Assembly (NCBI RefSeq): GCF_002855515.1
Contig: NZ_PKRP01000001.1
Coordinates: 992,001 to 1,056,000, forward strand
Source: Rhizobium sp. TH135
Lineage (GTDB): Bacteria > Pseudomonadota > Alphaproteobacteria > Rhizobiales > Rhizobiaceae
Length of the DNA: 64,000 bases
Direction: 5' to 3'
In this document: positions 34,973-47,290 of the stretch, piece by piece
Numbering within the stretch: position 1 is the first letter of the stretch
Layout: the number at the start of each line of letters is the position of its first letter
Notes under the pieces: model-generated
The model's input: the letters and a program-made list of their open reading frames with translations, nothing else
Database searches by the model: none
What the model was told of the DNA's origin: nothing
Made by a program: the position numbers and the translations under genes

Positions 34973-35410
34973 ATGGAACATACACAGCATACCGGTATGG
35001 AACTGGTGCAAGCACTTCATGAGGGCACCGTCCAGCGGCCGCCGATGGCCGACCTCCTGCCCTTCGAACTGCAGCCTCCGATACTCGGGCAGATAACGCT
35101 TACCGCAAGCCCGACAGACGACTTCCATAACTTGGTCGGAACCGTTCACGGTGGCTGGATCATGACCATGCTTGATACGGCAATGGCCTTGGCCGCCCAG
35201 ACAACGCTGGCTGCAGGTGAGGCCTGCATGTCGCACGAGACCTCGGCCAAATTCGTCAAACCAGTCCGGAGCAACGCTGGACCGGTGACGATAACAGGAA
35301 GGGTTATCTCGCGTGGGCGTTCGCTGATTACCCTCGACGGGCAGGTTCAGGATCAAAACGGCAAGCTGCTGGCCCACGGCACTTCGACCTGCGTCGTCAT
35401 GGCAGTCTGA
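34973..35410 (+). CDS. PaaI-type hotdog-fold acyl-CoA thioesterase
   Basis: 145 residues from ATG 34973 (AGGGA upstream). The frame runs open for another 55 codons upstream but that part crosses the palindromic regulatory region and has no family match. Hotdog motif: NLVGTVHGGWIMTMLDTAMALAAQTTL, then SAKFVKPVRSNAGPVTITGRVISRGRSLITLDGQVQDQNGKLLAHGTSTCVV. Such enzymes hydrolyse CoA thioesters in the cytoplasm. It is 47 bp upstream of a thiolase in the same direction. Confidence 0.88.
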   Translation: MEHTQHTGMELVQALHEGTVQRPPMADLLPFELQPPILGQITLTASPTDDFHNLVGTVHGGWIMTMLDTAMALAAQTTLAAGEACMSHETSAKFVKPVRSNAGPVTITGRVISRGRSLITLDGQVQDQNGKLLAHGTSTCVVMAV

Positions 35411-35457
35411 CCGGTCAGAGCTCGCCCCCTCCCGCCTCTTGCAACTAAGGACAGGTC

Positions 35458-36642
35458 ATGTCTTACGATCCCGTCGTCATTGTATCCGCCGCACGCACAC
35501 CTCTTGGTCGATTCATGGGCAACCTCTCATCCATGAAGGCGAACGAGCTCGGAGCCCACGCCATAAAGGCGACTTTGGAAAGAGCGCAATTATCGCCCGA
35601 ACGGGTGGACGAAGTGCTGCTCGGATGCGTTTTGCCCGCAGGGCAAGGGCAGGCACCTGCCCGTCAGGCAGCAAGGCGTGCAGGCCTCCCCGATGCGGTA
35701 GGCGCGTCGACTATCAACAAGGTGTGCGGGTCCGGTATGAAAGCCACGATGCTCGCGCATGATATCATCCTTGCAGGATCGGCTGATATTGTTGTGGCAG
35801 GTGGCATGGAATCAATGTCGAACGCCCCGTACCTGCTTTCAGGGGCGCGAACGGGGTATCGCGTCGGACATGACAAGATATTCGACCACATGATGTTGGA
35901 CGGCCTTGAAGATGCCTATGAGCGTGGCCGGGCCATGGGCGACTTCGGAGAAGCTGCCGCAGAAGCCTATGGGTTTACACGTGCAGACCAAGATGACTTT
36001 GCCACCGAAACGCTTTTGCGCGCCCGCACCGCAATCGAAAATAACGCTTTTGCAAAAGAAATCGCCGCAGTCACTGTGTCGAGCAAAGCGGGAGAGGTGC
36101 TGATCGATACGGACGAGCATCCCCTAAAGGTCTCCCCCGATAAAATCCGCACCTTGAAACCTGCTTTTCGCGCCAACGGCACAATCACCGCCGCAAGTGC
36201 GTCCGCCAACGCAGATGGTGCCGCGGCACTAATCCTAACTAGGCGGTCGATTGCAGAACAAGAAGGACTGCCAATTCTGGCCGAAATCAAGGGACATGCA
36301 GCCCATAGTCAGGATCCAGCCTGGTATACGACCGCGCCCATTCCGGCCATTCGCAAGCTCCTGGACAAGACCGGCTGGCGTGTTGAAGACGTTGATCTCT
36401 TCGAAATCAATGAAGCCTTCGCCATTGTCGCCATGGCCGCGGCCAAGGACTTGGGGATTGTGCGCGACAAGCTGAACGTGAATGGCGGGGCTTGTGCGCT
36501 GGGCCACCCGATCGGTGCGACGGGAGCGAGGCTGATCGTGACGCTTCTCCACGCACTTGAACGGCAGGGACTGAAGAAAGGTGTGGCATCCCTGTGTATC
36601 GGCGGCGGCGAAGCGACCGCGATTGCGATCGAGCGCCCTTAA
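35458..36642 (+). CDS. Acetyl-CoA C-acyltransferase (thiolase)
   Basis: 394 residues, normal thiolase length. Nucleophile Cys90 in NKVCGSGMKA, His350 in GGACALGHPIGATGAR and Cys380 in SLCIGGGEATA are all present. The N-terminus VVIVSAARTPLGRFMGNLS is standard, with AAGGACAGG before the ATG. It makes or cleaves acetoacetyl- or 3-ketoacyl-CoA. Grouped with a thioesterase, it may serve short acyl-CoA degradation following the upstream oxidation step. Confidence 0.93.
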   Translation: MSYDPVVIVSAARTPLGRFMGNLSSMKANELGAHAIKATLERAQLSPERVDEVLLGCVLPAGQGQAPARQAARRAGLPDAVGASTINKVCGSGMKATMLAHDIILAGSADIVVAGGMESMSNAPYLLSGARTGYRVGHDKIFDHMMLDGLEDAYERGRAMGDFGEAAAEAYGFTRADQDDFATETLLRARTAIENNAFAKEIAAVTVSSKAGEVLIDTDEHPLKVSPDKIRTLKPAFRANGTITAASASANADGAAALILTRRSIAEQEGLPILAEIKGHAAHSQDPAWYTTAPIPAIRKLLDKTGWRVEDVDLFEINEAFAIVAMAAAKDLGIVRDKLNVNGGACALGHPIGATGARLIVTLLHALERQGLKKGVASLCIGGGEATAIAIERP

Positions 36643-36723
36643 GAAACCACGCCGACAGGGCCTTTCCGCGAGAGCTTAGATACCTGCTCGCTCTTGCGGA
36701 TAAAGCCGTGTTTTAAAGTGCTG

Positions 36724-36750
36724 GCGGCATACCGTTTCAAGGTATGCCGC
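36724..36750. terminator. Bidirectional hairpin between convergent thiolase and aldo-keto reductase genes
   Basis: GCGGCATACC (36724-36733) and GGTATGCCGC (36741-36750) form a perfect 10-bp stem with a 7-base loop between two convergent stops (36642 and 36762). T-runs are weak on both sides (TTTTAAAG precedes it), but position and strength suit a shared terminator. Confidence 0.6.
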
Positions 36751-36761
36751 TCCCGATCTGC

Positions 36762-37637
36762 TCAGCCGCGTGGAGAAGCCGCATCAAGCTGAGCGAACTC
36801 TTCGTCGGTCAGGATCACGCTGGCGCCGGCGACGTTTTCCTCCAAATGCTTGACCTTGCTCGTGCCTGGGATTGGCAACATGACAGGGCTGCGCTTCAGC
36901 ATCCATGCCAAGGCGATCTGGCTTGGCGTTGCACCCTTAGCCTTTGCGAGTGTGTCGACAATGCCGCCTGGCTTAGAGAGCTCGCCGGAGGCAAGCGGGA
37001 ACCACGGAATGAAGCCGATATTGTGCTTCTCGCAATAGTCGAGGACGTCTTCATCGGCACGGTTGGCAAGATTGTACATGTTCTGGACAGTGACGACCGG
37101 GAAGATCTTGCGCGCTGCCTCGATCTGCTCGACGGTCACCTGGCTCAGACCAGCATAACGGATGAGCCCCTGATCGATCAGGTCCTTGACCACGCTGAAC
37201 TGGTCTTCGAGCGTATAGTTCGGATCGATGCGATGCAGTTGCCAGAGATCAATCCGCTCGACCTTCAGGCGCCTGAGGCTCATGCGTACCGCCTGACCGA
37301 GGTAGTCCGGATGGTTGAGGATGGGCCACTGCCCTTCAGTGATCCCCGGGCGCAGCAGGCCACCTTTCGTGGCGATCAGCATATCCTTGGCATAGGGATG
37401 AAGGGCTTCGGCGATCAGCTCCTCAGCAACGTAGGGACCATAGCAATCGGCTGTATCAACGAAGTTGATGCCGAGTTCCGGCACACGCTTCAACACCCGG
37501 ATCGCCTCATCGCGATCTTCGGGTTCTCCGTAAAAGCCCGGACCCGTCAGACGCATGGTCCCGTAGCCCAGTCGGTTGATGGCGATTTCGCCCCCGATCT
37601 TGAATTCCCCGGAGGCAACAGCATTGGCAGCGGACAT
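36762..37637 (-). CDS. Aldo-keto reductase
   Basis: 291 residues. The AKR tetrad is visible: Asp and Tyr in [21 protein letters not shown], Lys in LIATKGGL, His in DLWQLHRID. The C-terminal NADPH-binding part is [32 protein letters not shown] precedes ATG 37637. It is preceded on the minus strand by a good sigma70 promoter and TGACATTT-type repeats. Reduces aldehydes or ketones; the physiological substrate is unknown. Confidence 0.92.
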   Translation of the reverse strand: MSAANAVASGEFKIGGEIAINRLGYGTMRLTGPGFYGEPEDRDEAIRVLKRVPELGINFVDTADCYGPYVAEELIAEALHPYAKDMLIATKGGLLRPGITEGQWPILNHPDYLGQAVRMSLRRLKVERIDLWQLHRIDPNYTLEDQFSVVKDLIDQGLIRYAGLSQVTVEQIEAARKIFPVVTVQNMYNLANRADEDVLDYCEKHNIGFIPWFPLASGELSKPGGIVDTLAKAKGATPSQIALAWMLKRSPVMLPIPGTSKVKHLEENVAGASVILTDEEFAQLDAASPRG

Positions 37638-37690
37638 TTAAGTCTCCTTTCAGACCTGGCGCCCCGGATCTACCAGGGCTACTGCCTTGG

Positions 37691-37748
37691 AACTTAGGGG
37701 CGCCCTTCAAAAATGTCAACAACTGCCATTTGTCTCTTTGTGACATTT
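37691..37748 (-). promoter_or_regulatory. Sigma70-type promoter with three TGACATTT-related repeats before the aldo-keto reductase
   Basis: On the minus strand, TTGACA (37719-37714) and TAAGTT (37696-37691) are separated by exactly 17 bp. AAATGTCA (37711-37718) overlaps the -35 box, TGCCATTTGTCT (37724-37735) lies just upstream, and TGACATTT (37741-37748) further up. The outer two form an inverted repeat with 8-bp arms. A repressor binding here would block the -35 element. The middle site matches 10 of 12 bases of the palindrome before the TetR gene at 34209. Confidence 0.55.
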
Positions 37749-37804
37749 ATTCGTGATGTTTAACTTGCAATTCTGCCTCGCGGCAACCTGAATGATGCCG
37801 GAGG

Positions 37805-38620
37805 TCAGTCTTGAAGCTTCATCTGCTTTCGAAGGCTCTTGTCGAAGGCTCCAGCCGGCACAAAGCGGCGAAGCAAGAAAAGCTGGCGTGCTATCTTGCT
37901 TGCTGGGTTCTGCAGTTTAGGTTTCTTGTCGCTCACGGCAGCAACCACGGACGCCGCGACCAGCTGAGGCGGGTCGCCGGCCTCGATCGCTTGTTTCCAA
38001 ACTTCGACCATCGCGCTGCGCTGCGCGTCGTAGATGGCAAGCTTCCGATCCGGGCCGGTCGCATTATGATCCAGTGACGTGCGCGTGAAGGCAGGCTCGA
38101 TGACCAGAACCCGGATCCCGAGATTGCGGACCTCATGGTCGAGTGACTGCGAATAGCCCTCGACGGCATGTTTGGTGGCTGCATAGAGCGCTGAAAACGG
38201 ACTCGGCACAAAACCGACGACCGATCCGATATTGATGATCCGACCGCGGCGCTGCAACCGCATGATGGGGAGAACCGCATTGGTCATGCGGATGACCCCG
38301 AAGACATTCAAATCGAAAAGCGCCTTGGCCTGATCAACCGATGATTCCTCGGCGGCGGCGATCAGCGCTCCACCGGCATTGTTGACAAGGACATCAACGC
38401 GCCCTGCCTTCTCCATGACCTGCGAGACCAGTGCCGTCACCGAGGCATCATCTGTCACGTCGCAGGCCAACAAGCTGATGCCATCAATGCTTGCGCCTTC
38501 GAGCGCTCGTCGACTTGTACCGAAAACCTTGTAACCGGCACGATGAAGCGCCTTTGCAGTCTCAAGTCCGATGCCACTGGACGCGCCCGTGACGAGCGCA
38601 ACTGGAGTTTCATGTCTCAT
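37805..38620 (-). CDS. Classical short-chain dehydrogenase/reductase
   Basis: 271 residues from ATG 38620; an earlier ATG at 38653 has a comparable ribosome site (AAGGGG). Cofactor motif VALVTGASSGIGLETAKAL, NNAGG, catalytic Ser in GRIINIGSVVGFVPSPFSALYAATKHAVEGYS, with Tyr and Lys of YxxxK. The tail is long, with a C-terminal LLRRFVPAGAFDKSLRKQMK. Part of a minus-strand run SDR-hydrolase-SDR-AKR facing away from the TetR gene at 40572. Confidence 0.9.
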   Translation of the reverse strand: MRHETPVALVTGASSGIGLETAKALHRAGYKVFGTSRRALEGASIDGISLLACDVTDDASVTALVSQVMEKAGRVDVLVNNAGGALIAAAEESSVDQAKALFDLNVFGVIRMTNAVLPIMRLQRRGRIINIGSVVGFVPSPFSALYAATKHAVEGYSQSLDHEVRNLGIRVLVIEPAFTRTSLDHNATGPDRKLAIYDAQRSAMVEVWKQAIEAGDPPQLVAASVVAAVSDKKPKLQNPASKIARQLFLLRRFVPAGAFDKSLRKQMKLQD

Positions 38621-38715
38621 AGCGATAATCCAATAATCTGCCGACTTCACCATCGGCGCCCCTTGACCCATTAAGAGGCAGTCGGCTCACCCATCCGGGA
38701 GCCGACTGCGGATGC

Positions 38716-39651
38716 TCAAGCCTTGCGGGTGTTTTGAACGAAGGCCGCGATCTGGACGGCAGCCATTTCCGGATACTGGTGGTGCGGACCATGGCCAGCG
38801 CGCGGATAAGTGATCAACTGGAGCGTGGGAAGCTGGTTGTTCAGCGCGTACCAGTTCTCGATTGGCATCACGATGTCATGATCGCCGCCGATGTGGAGGA
38901 TTGGTGTCTTGGTCACCCTCAGCAGATCAAGGATCTGCTCGGCGGGAAAAAGCGGATTGCGAGGCGTGTTGCCGATCTGCGATATCGCCCAGTCAGCCGG
39001 CACATCCGGGCTGCGGTCTTGCTTGCGAGCCATCATTCGCTCGAAGGAGCGCCTGGATGCTTCCCGACTTCCAGCGTCATCTGGCTCGAAGAAGACAGTG
39101 GTGAACTGATCGAGATCCGTACCCGGCTTGGCGGCGGTATCATAGAAAAGCTGTTCTCCGGATTTAACGAGTTGGCCAGGCGGGGTGGTCGCAAGAAGCA
39201 CAACATGGCTTGCCTTGTCACCCGTCATCGCCAGAACGATCTGCGCGGTAATGCCGCCGATCGACCAGCCGCCAATTGCAAAATCCTCAAGCTTGAGCCC
39301 CTCGATGAGGTCAACGGCATCCTGAGCGAGCGACATTGGATTGTATGACTTCTCGCCTGTCGAGAGGCCGAGACCGGAATAGTCAAAGGTGATGACCTGG
39401 AAGCCTTGGGCGGCCACACCGTCGATGAAAGCTGGATCCCAAAGATCAAGAACACCGCGGAAGCGATTGCAGAGCACAAGCGGCTTGCCGGCACCAACGC
39501 TGCGGTAAGCTAAGCGCCGTCCCTTGGATTCAACATACTTTGTCTGCGTTGTCAGCGCGTCTCCGGCGGCTTTTGCTGAGGTCGGCAGGGAGAGAACGGC
39601 TGCACTTGCAGCAGCGCTCATGAGAACATCACGACGAGACTGAGCTATCAT
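38716..39651 (-). CDS. Exported alpha/beta hydrolase
   Basis: 311 residues. Twin-arginine type leader MIAQSRRDVLMSAAASAAVLSLPTSAKA. The hydrolase fold has LVLCNRFRGVLDLWDPAFIDGVAAQGFQVITFDYSGLGLST, the nucleophile elbow GGWSIGG (Ser in GxSxG) and the His near the end in YPRAGHGPHHQYPE, which is preceded by an acidic residue in GGDHDIVM. Likely an esterase or related enzyme acting in the periplasm. Grouped with two SDR genes. Confidence 0.87.
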   Translation of the reverse strand: MIAQSRRDVLMSAAASAAVLSLPTSAKAAGDALTTQTKYVESKGRRLAYRSVGAGKPLVLCNRFRGVLDLWDPAFIDGVAAQGFQVITFDYSGLGLSTGEKSYNPMSLAQDAVDLIEGLKLEDFAIGGWSIGGITAQIVLAMTGDKASHVVLLATTPPGQLVKSGEQLFYDTAAKPGTDLDQFTTVFFEPDDAGSREASRRSFERMMARKQDRSPDVPADWAISQIGNTPRNPLFPAEQILDLLRVTKTPILHIGGDHDIVMPIENWYALNNQLPTLQLITYPRAGHGPHHQYPEMAAVQIAAFVQNTRKA

Positions 39652-39686
39652 AGAATGATCCTTTCAGGTTTGAAGATCAGGACGCT

Positions 39687-40466
39687 TCAGGAGTGGTTGA
39701 TGTAACGGGCCGCCGGTGAGCCACCGAGGCCAGACGGGAAGACCGCACGCGCCTGCTCGAGGGTGTCCCAGAGACCGACGTCGGCGAGCGGCGGAATTGT
39801 CACGGCTTCACGACGATCGAACCCAACGAGCGCTGCGTCCACCAGATCGTCCACCTCCATGACATTGGGGATCTGCGACAGGTCGGCGCCGGCCTTTTCC
39901 CAGATCTCGGTCCGGGTCGCCGCAGGCAGAACTGCCTGGACATAGACCCCCTTGCCCGCCACTTCGGCGGAAAGCCCCTGGGAGAAGGTCAGCATGTAGG
40001 ACTTCGTCGCCGAATAAATGCCGGGGAAGTATTGCGGCATAAGGGAAACGACCGAACCAAGATTGACGATCGCACCACTGCCACGCTTGACCATGCTGGG
40101 AAGAACGGCCGATGCGAGAAGCGTGGGCGCTGTGACGTTAAGCGCAACAAGACGTTCCATCGAGGTGGCATCTGCCTCTTCAAACGTCCCGAGCAGGGCT
40201 GCTCCGGCATTGTTGACGAGAACGTCGATATCGCCCTCGGAGAGCCGCTGTGAAACGGTCTGCAGCTGATCTGAATTGGTCAGATCAGCGACAATGTACT
40301 CGACCGATACCGCATACGCGGCACCGAGTTCTGCGGCAAGATCTTCAAGCTTCTCCAAGGAACGTGCAACGAGCACGAGCTTGTAGCCGCGACTGGCGAA
40401 GCGACGGGCATAAACGGCACCAATCCCGGCGGAGGCACCTGTGATGAGAGCTGTAGGCATTTCCAT
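39687..40466 (-). CDS. Short-chain dehydrogenase/reductase, first gene of a TetR-flanked operon
   Basis: 259 residues. Motifs TALITGASAGIGAVYARRFASRGYKLVLVARS, NNAGAALLGTF, SGAIVNLGSVVSLMPQYFPGIYSATKSYMLTFS (Ser, Tyr and Lys in place). It begins the minus-strand set SDR-hydrolase-SDR-AKR and is divergent from the TetR gene at 40572 across a gap holding two pseudo-palindromes. Confidence 0.9.
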   Translation of the reverse strand: MEMPTALITGASAGIGAVYARRFASRGYKLVLVARSLEKLEDLAAELGAAYAVSVEYIVADLTNSDQLQTVSQRLSEGDIDVLVNNAGAALLGTFEEADATSMERLVALNVTAPTLLASAVLPSMVKRGSGAIVNLGSVVSLMPQYFPGIYSATKSYMLTFSQGLSAEVAGKGVYVQAVLPAATRTEIWEKAGADLSQIPNVMEVDDLVDAALVGFDRREAVTIPPLADVGLWDTLEQARAVFPSGLGGSPAARYINHS

Positions 40467-40499
40467 TCTCCGTAACGCCTGGATTTCAGCCCAGACTTA

Positions 40500-40543
40500 A
40501 GATGACGATCATCATCTAATTGAAAAGATGATGTCTGTCATCT
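40500..40543. promoter_or_regulatory. Two tandem 18-bp TetR-type operators
   Basis: AGATGACGATCATCATCT (40500-40517) and AGATGATGTCTGTCATCT (40526-40543) are two pseudo-palindromes with arms AGATGA/TCATCT, centres 26 bp apart. They fill most of the 105-bp gap between the divergent SDR and TetR genes, so the TetR protein probably represses both. Confidence 0.65.
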
Positions 40544-40571
40544 ATAATTTTCAAAACAGGAGAAATTTCTT

Positions 40572-41147
40572 ATGCCGAGAAGTCAGAAGCAGAAGGCACA
40601 GAGCCGCGAGGCCATCATTCGCTCTGCAGCGAAACTCTTTCGAGAACGCGGTATTGATGGGGTAACGGTTGCCGAAATCATGGAGGGTGCCGGCCTCACC
40701 CATGGGGGTTTTCCACGCCATTTCAGCAGCAAAGATGAGTTGGTGAAGGAAGCGCTGGCCGATGTATTCGAAGCCAACGCTCGCGCTCCCTTTTTACCGG
40801 CAAAAGATTTGCAAACCCTGGCGAAGGCTTATCTGAGCAGCAGCCATCGCAACGCCCCCGGCAGTGGATGTGTTTTCGCCGCACTTGGAACAGAAATGGC
40901 GCGTTCATCTGCGCCCACGCGGAACATGCTGACGCAGGCGATTGCCGATCAGATCGAGGACTTTACGCACAAGGCGGGCGCTGGCGATCCTGAAAGAAAG
41001 CGGATAGAGGCGATCGGCACATGGGCGACGATGATCGGCGCGATGATGCTAGCCCGTATCGTTGACAGTCCAGATCTGGCCGAAGACATTCTTTCGTCTG
41101 CCCGGGCACATATCGAGGACCGTCCAGGCTTAAGGCAAAATGCGTAA
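40572..41147 (+). CDS. TetR-family regulator divergent from the SDR/hydrolase operon
   Basis: 191 residues. Helix-turn-helix SREAIIRSAAKLFRERGIDGVTVAEIMEGAGLTHGGFPRHFSSKDELVKEAL, then a helical domain with GSGCVFAALGTEMARSS, a stretch typical of the NemR/AcuR-like subgroup that senses electrophiles. AGGAG precedes the ATG. It resembles the TetR at 58296 (VASRLFRQRGFDGIGLKELMQGAGLTQGGFYKQF). Likely binds the two 18-bp sites in its own promoter. Confidence 0.9.
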   Translation: MPRSQKQKAQSREAIIRSAAKLFRERGIDGVTVAEIMEGAGLTHGGFPRHFSSKDELVKEALADVFEANARAPFLPAKDLQTLAKAYLSSSHRNAPGSGCVFAALGTEMARSSAPTRNMLTQAIADQIEDFTHKAGAGDPERKRIEAIGTWATMIGAMMLARIVDSPDLAEDILSSARAHIEDRPGLRQNA

Positions 41148-41293
41148 AGCCGTGAGCACATGGGCCTTGTCCGGAAATGCGGCAACACTCCGATTTCGCG
41201 CCATGATGAACGGCCGAGCCTAGCGCTCCGGAGCGTTTGAGCGATCGTCCGATGGGACCGGTTTCAGTGTGCCAGAGAACCGATTGGCAACAG

Positions 41294-42529
41294 TCAAGCT
41301 TGCCGGGCTGGCAGCAGCGCGAGGCACGCAACGGTTCCAAGTCCGCTGATGGCAACGACGATCACGAGCGAACGTGGCGTGCCGTCGGCAAGCCAACTGA
41401 CCGCGGCCGACCCCAGAATTCCTGATCCGTAATGCAAGGCTCCCACCAGCGCGGAAGCGGCCCCTGCCCGTTCTGGAAAACTTTGCATGGCGCCGCCGAT
41501 CGAGTTCGCGACAATCAAGCCGGACCACGAGACAAAGAAGAACAAGGGAATAGCAAGGCCGAGAAGACCGCCCCAGCCGGCAAGCCCGATCACCGCGACG
41601 GCTGCTCCGGAACAGGCTGCGCCAAACGCTCCAAACTGTAAAAGACGACGGCTGCCGTAGCGGGTGACGGCTCTGGCATTGATCATGTTGGCAGACATGA
41701 TGCCAAGGATACCGAGCGCAAATAGAATGCCGTAGAGCTGGGGCGGTACTTGATAGTACTCGATGAAAGCGAAAGGCGTCCCAGCGATATAGGCGTATAC
41801 GCCGATGTAGAAGAAGCCACCCACTGCTGCAAAGCCAACAAGCCGGCGGTCAAGCAGCAATTTGCCATATCCGCTGATAGCGGCGACTACACTATCCTGT
41901 CGACGTTTATCTCTGGCCAGCGTCTCCGGTATCGTAAACAGCGCGGCGAGCGTCAGAAGCCCGAGCAGGACGAGCAGCCAGAAGATCGCGCGCCATCCCG
42001 CAAGAGACAGAACCTGACCGCCCACGAGAGGTCCCAGCAGAGGTGCGACAGCCATCACGGTGATAAGCGTCGACAGCATCTGCGCTGCACGAGGTCCCTC
42101 GTAAAGGTCGCGGACCATGGCACGCGATAGCACAACACCTGAACAGGCGCCTACCGCCTGCACAACACGCCAGAAGATCAGATGAGTGGCGCTGTCCGCC
42201 AGGGCGCAGCCAGCCGAGCCCGACACAAACAGCATGATGCCGATAGCGACCGGAAGTCGCCGTCCATAGCGATCGCCAAGTGGACCCCACAGCAGTTGCC
42301 CAAGGCTGAAACCAATCAAGAACCCTGAAACTGTGAGCTCCATGGCTCCGGTATCGGCACGAAGATCATTAGCCATGGCTGGCATTGCCGGCAGATAGAG
42401 ATCCGTCGAGATAGACGCAAAACCCATCAGGGCACTTAGGACGGCGAGGACGCGCAACTGTCCGCTCCCGTGGGCTGTTTGGAGACGCTGGCCGGCATCG
42501 AAGCCAGGATCTGTGAAATCTTGAGACAT
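41294..42529 (-). CDS. Bcr/CflA-family multidrug MFS exporter
   Basis: 411 residues with twelve membrane segments. DHA1/Bcr signatures: ISTDLYLPAMPAMANDLRAD near the start, GFLIGFSLGQLLWGPLGDRYGRRLPVAIG between helices 2 and 3, and RVVQAVGACSGVVLSRAMVRDLY in helix 4. Such proteins expel drugs such as bicyclomycin, sulphonamides or chloramphenicol with proton antiport. Convergent with the TetR gene at 40572. Confidence 0.9.
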   Translation of the reverse strand: MSQDFTDPGFDAGQRLQTAHGSGQLRVLAVLSALMGFASISTDLYLPAMPAMANDLRADTGAMELTVSGFLIGFSLGQLLWGPLGDRYGRRLPVAIGIMLFVSGSAGCALADSATHLIFWRVVQAVGACSGVVLSRAMVRDLYEGPRAAQMLSTLITVMAVAPLLGPLVGGQVLSLAGWRAIFWLLVLLGLLTLAALFTIPETLARDKRRQDSVVAAISGYGKLLLDRRLVGFAAVGGFFYIGVYAYIAGTPFAFIEYYQVPPQLYGILFALGILGIMSANMINARAVTRYGSRRLLQFGAFGAACSGAAVAVIGLAGWGGLLGLAIPLFFFVSWSGLIVANSIGGAMQSFPERAGAASALVGALHYGSGILGSAAVSWLADGTPRSLVIVVAISGLGTVACLALLPARQA

Positions 42530-42738
42530 GTGGGTCCGTTTCAGATTCAGGATAGCAAACGCTCACTGACCCCAAGACAGCGTCGACAGGGAATGCGGCA
42601 GAGCGAAAGGCGCGTGAATTAGGCCTGAGAAGCTTTCAGCATGTTTGTCCACTGGAGATAGACCAGTTACGGCGGCCTTATTAGGCGGACCTGCGCGATT
42701 GAAGACATTAGCCTGGCTTCACAATCGAGCAGCAGTTA

Positions 42739-46681
<3,943 letters not shown>

Positions 46682-46787
46682 CGAATGGCCGGGGTCTCAG
46701 CTGGTGGACACGCAGCCATCCGCTTGACGGGAGGTTACGCTAACAGCGATCAGGCAAGAAGAGCCGCAATCGTGGGATCGGGGCCCC

Positions 46788-47159
46788 TCACCAGATAGAA
46801 GCGACGGCGCTTTCGGCAATCCAACGTCCCTGTTCGAGCACATAGTTCATTTCAAGCTGGAGCCGCCACACGTTGCGGCTCCCATAGACCTGAGCATCGG
46901 TCAAAGTGCGCGCAACAAGCGCTGCATGCCCGTCGCCAACCGTCACCGAAACAGACTTCACATCAATGCCGTAGTAGATGAACTGGCCGAGGCTCATTTC
47001 CTGGAGCCAGTCGCCGAGACTTTGCACGTAACCCGTGATGTGTCTTAGCGTGAAGTTCGGTGCAGTGAGGGACCGAAGCTGCTCAGCATCTCCCGTCAGC
47101 ATCGCATCCTTAAAACGAGCAAATGCCTGCTCTACTTCGCGCGTCTGCACGCTATCCAT
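46788..47159 (-). CDS. SnoaL/NTF2-like small protein
   Basis: 123 residues from ATG 47159, preceded by GGTGGGA. The sequence VEQAFARFKDAMLTGDAEQLRSLTAPNFTLRHITGYVQSLGDWLQEM and the ending QLEMNYVLEQGRWIAESAVASIW fit the NTF2-like alpha+beta-cone fold of the SnoaL or DUF4440 type. The family binds small hydrophobic ligands or catalyses minor steps; function here is unknown. It is divergent from a LysR gene that probably regulates it. Confidence 0.8.
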   Translation of the reverse strand: MDSVQTREVEQAFARFKDAMLTGDAEQLRSLTAPNFTLRHITGYVQSLGDWLQEMSLGQFIYYGIDVKSVSVTVGDGHAALVARTLTDAQVYGSRNVWRLQLEMNYVLEQGRWIAESAVASIW

Positions 47160-47246
47160 ATCAAATCCCACCGACGTGTTTGCGAAATCCTCATTTCACC
47201 GGTTGGTCCGGCATCACGGAAGAGATAGCCGATTTCGTTCAAGACG

Positions 47247-47288
47247 ATTATCTGCTAAATGGTGATCAGATAGATATGAGCAGATAAT
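47247..47288. promoter_or_regulatory. Perfect 10-bp inverted repeat in the divergent LysR/SnoaL promoter
   Basis: ATTATCTGCT (47247-47256) and AGCAGATAAT (47279-47288) are exact reverse complements, 22 bp apart, and the right arm ends 2 bp before the LysR ATG. The LysR gene lacks a clear ribosome site, since that arm occupies the place. The spacing of about three helical turns between arm centres suits a LysR tetramer controlling itself and the divergent SnoaL-like gene. Confidence 0.55.
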
Positions 47289-47290
47289 AA

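Noticed and set aside
41224..41235. CGCTCCGGAGCG palindrome between convergent TetR and MFS genes
   Set aside because: A palindrome without loop or T-run, short and GC-rich, likely by chance; too weak to call a terminator.
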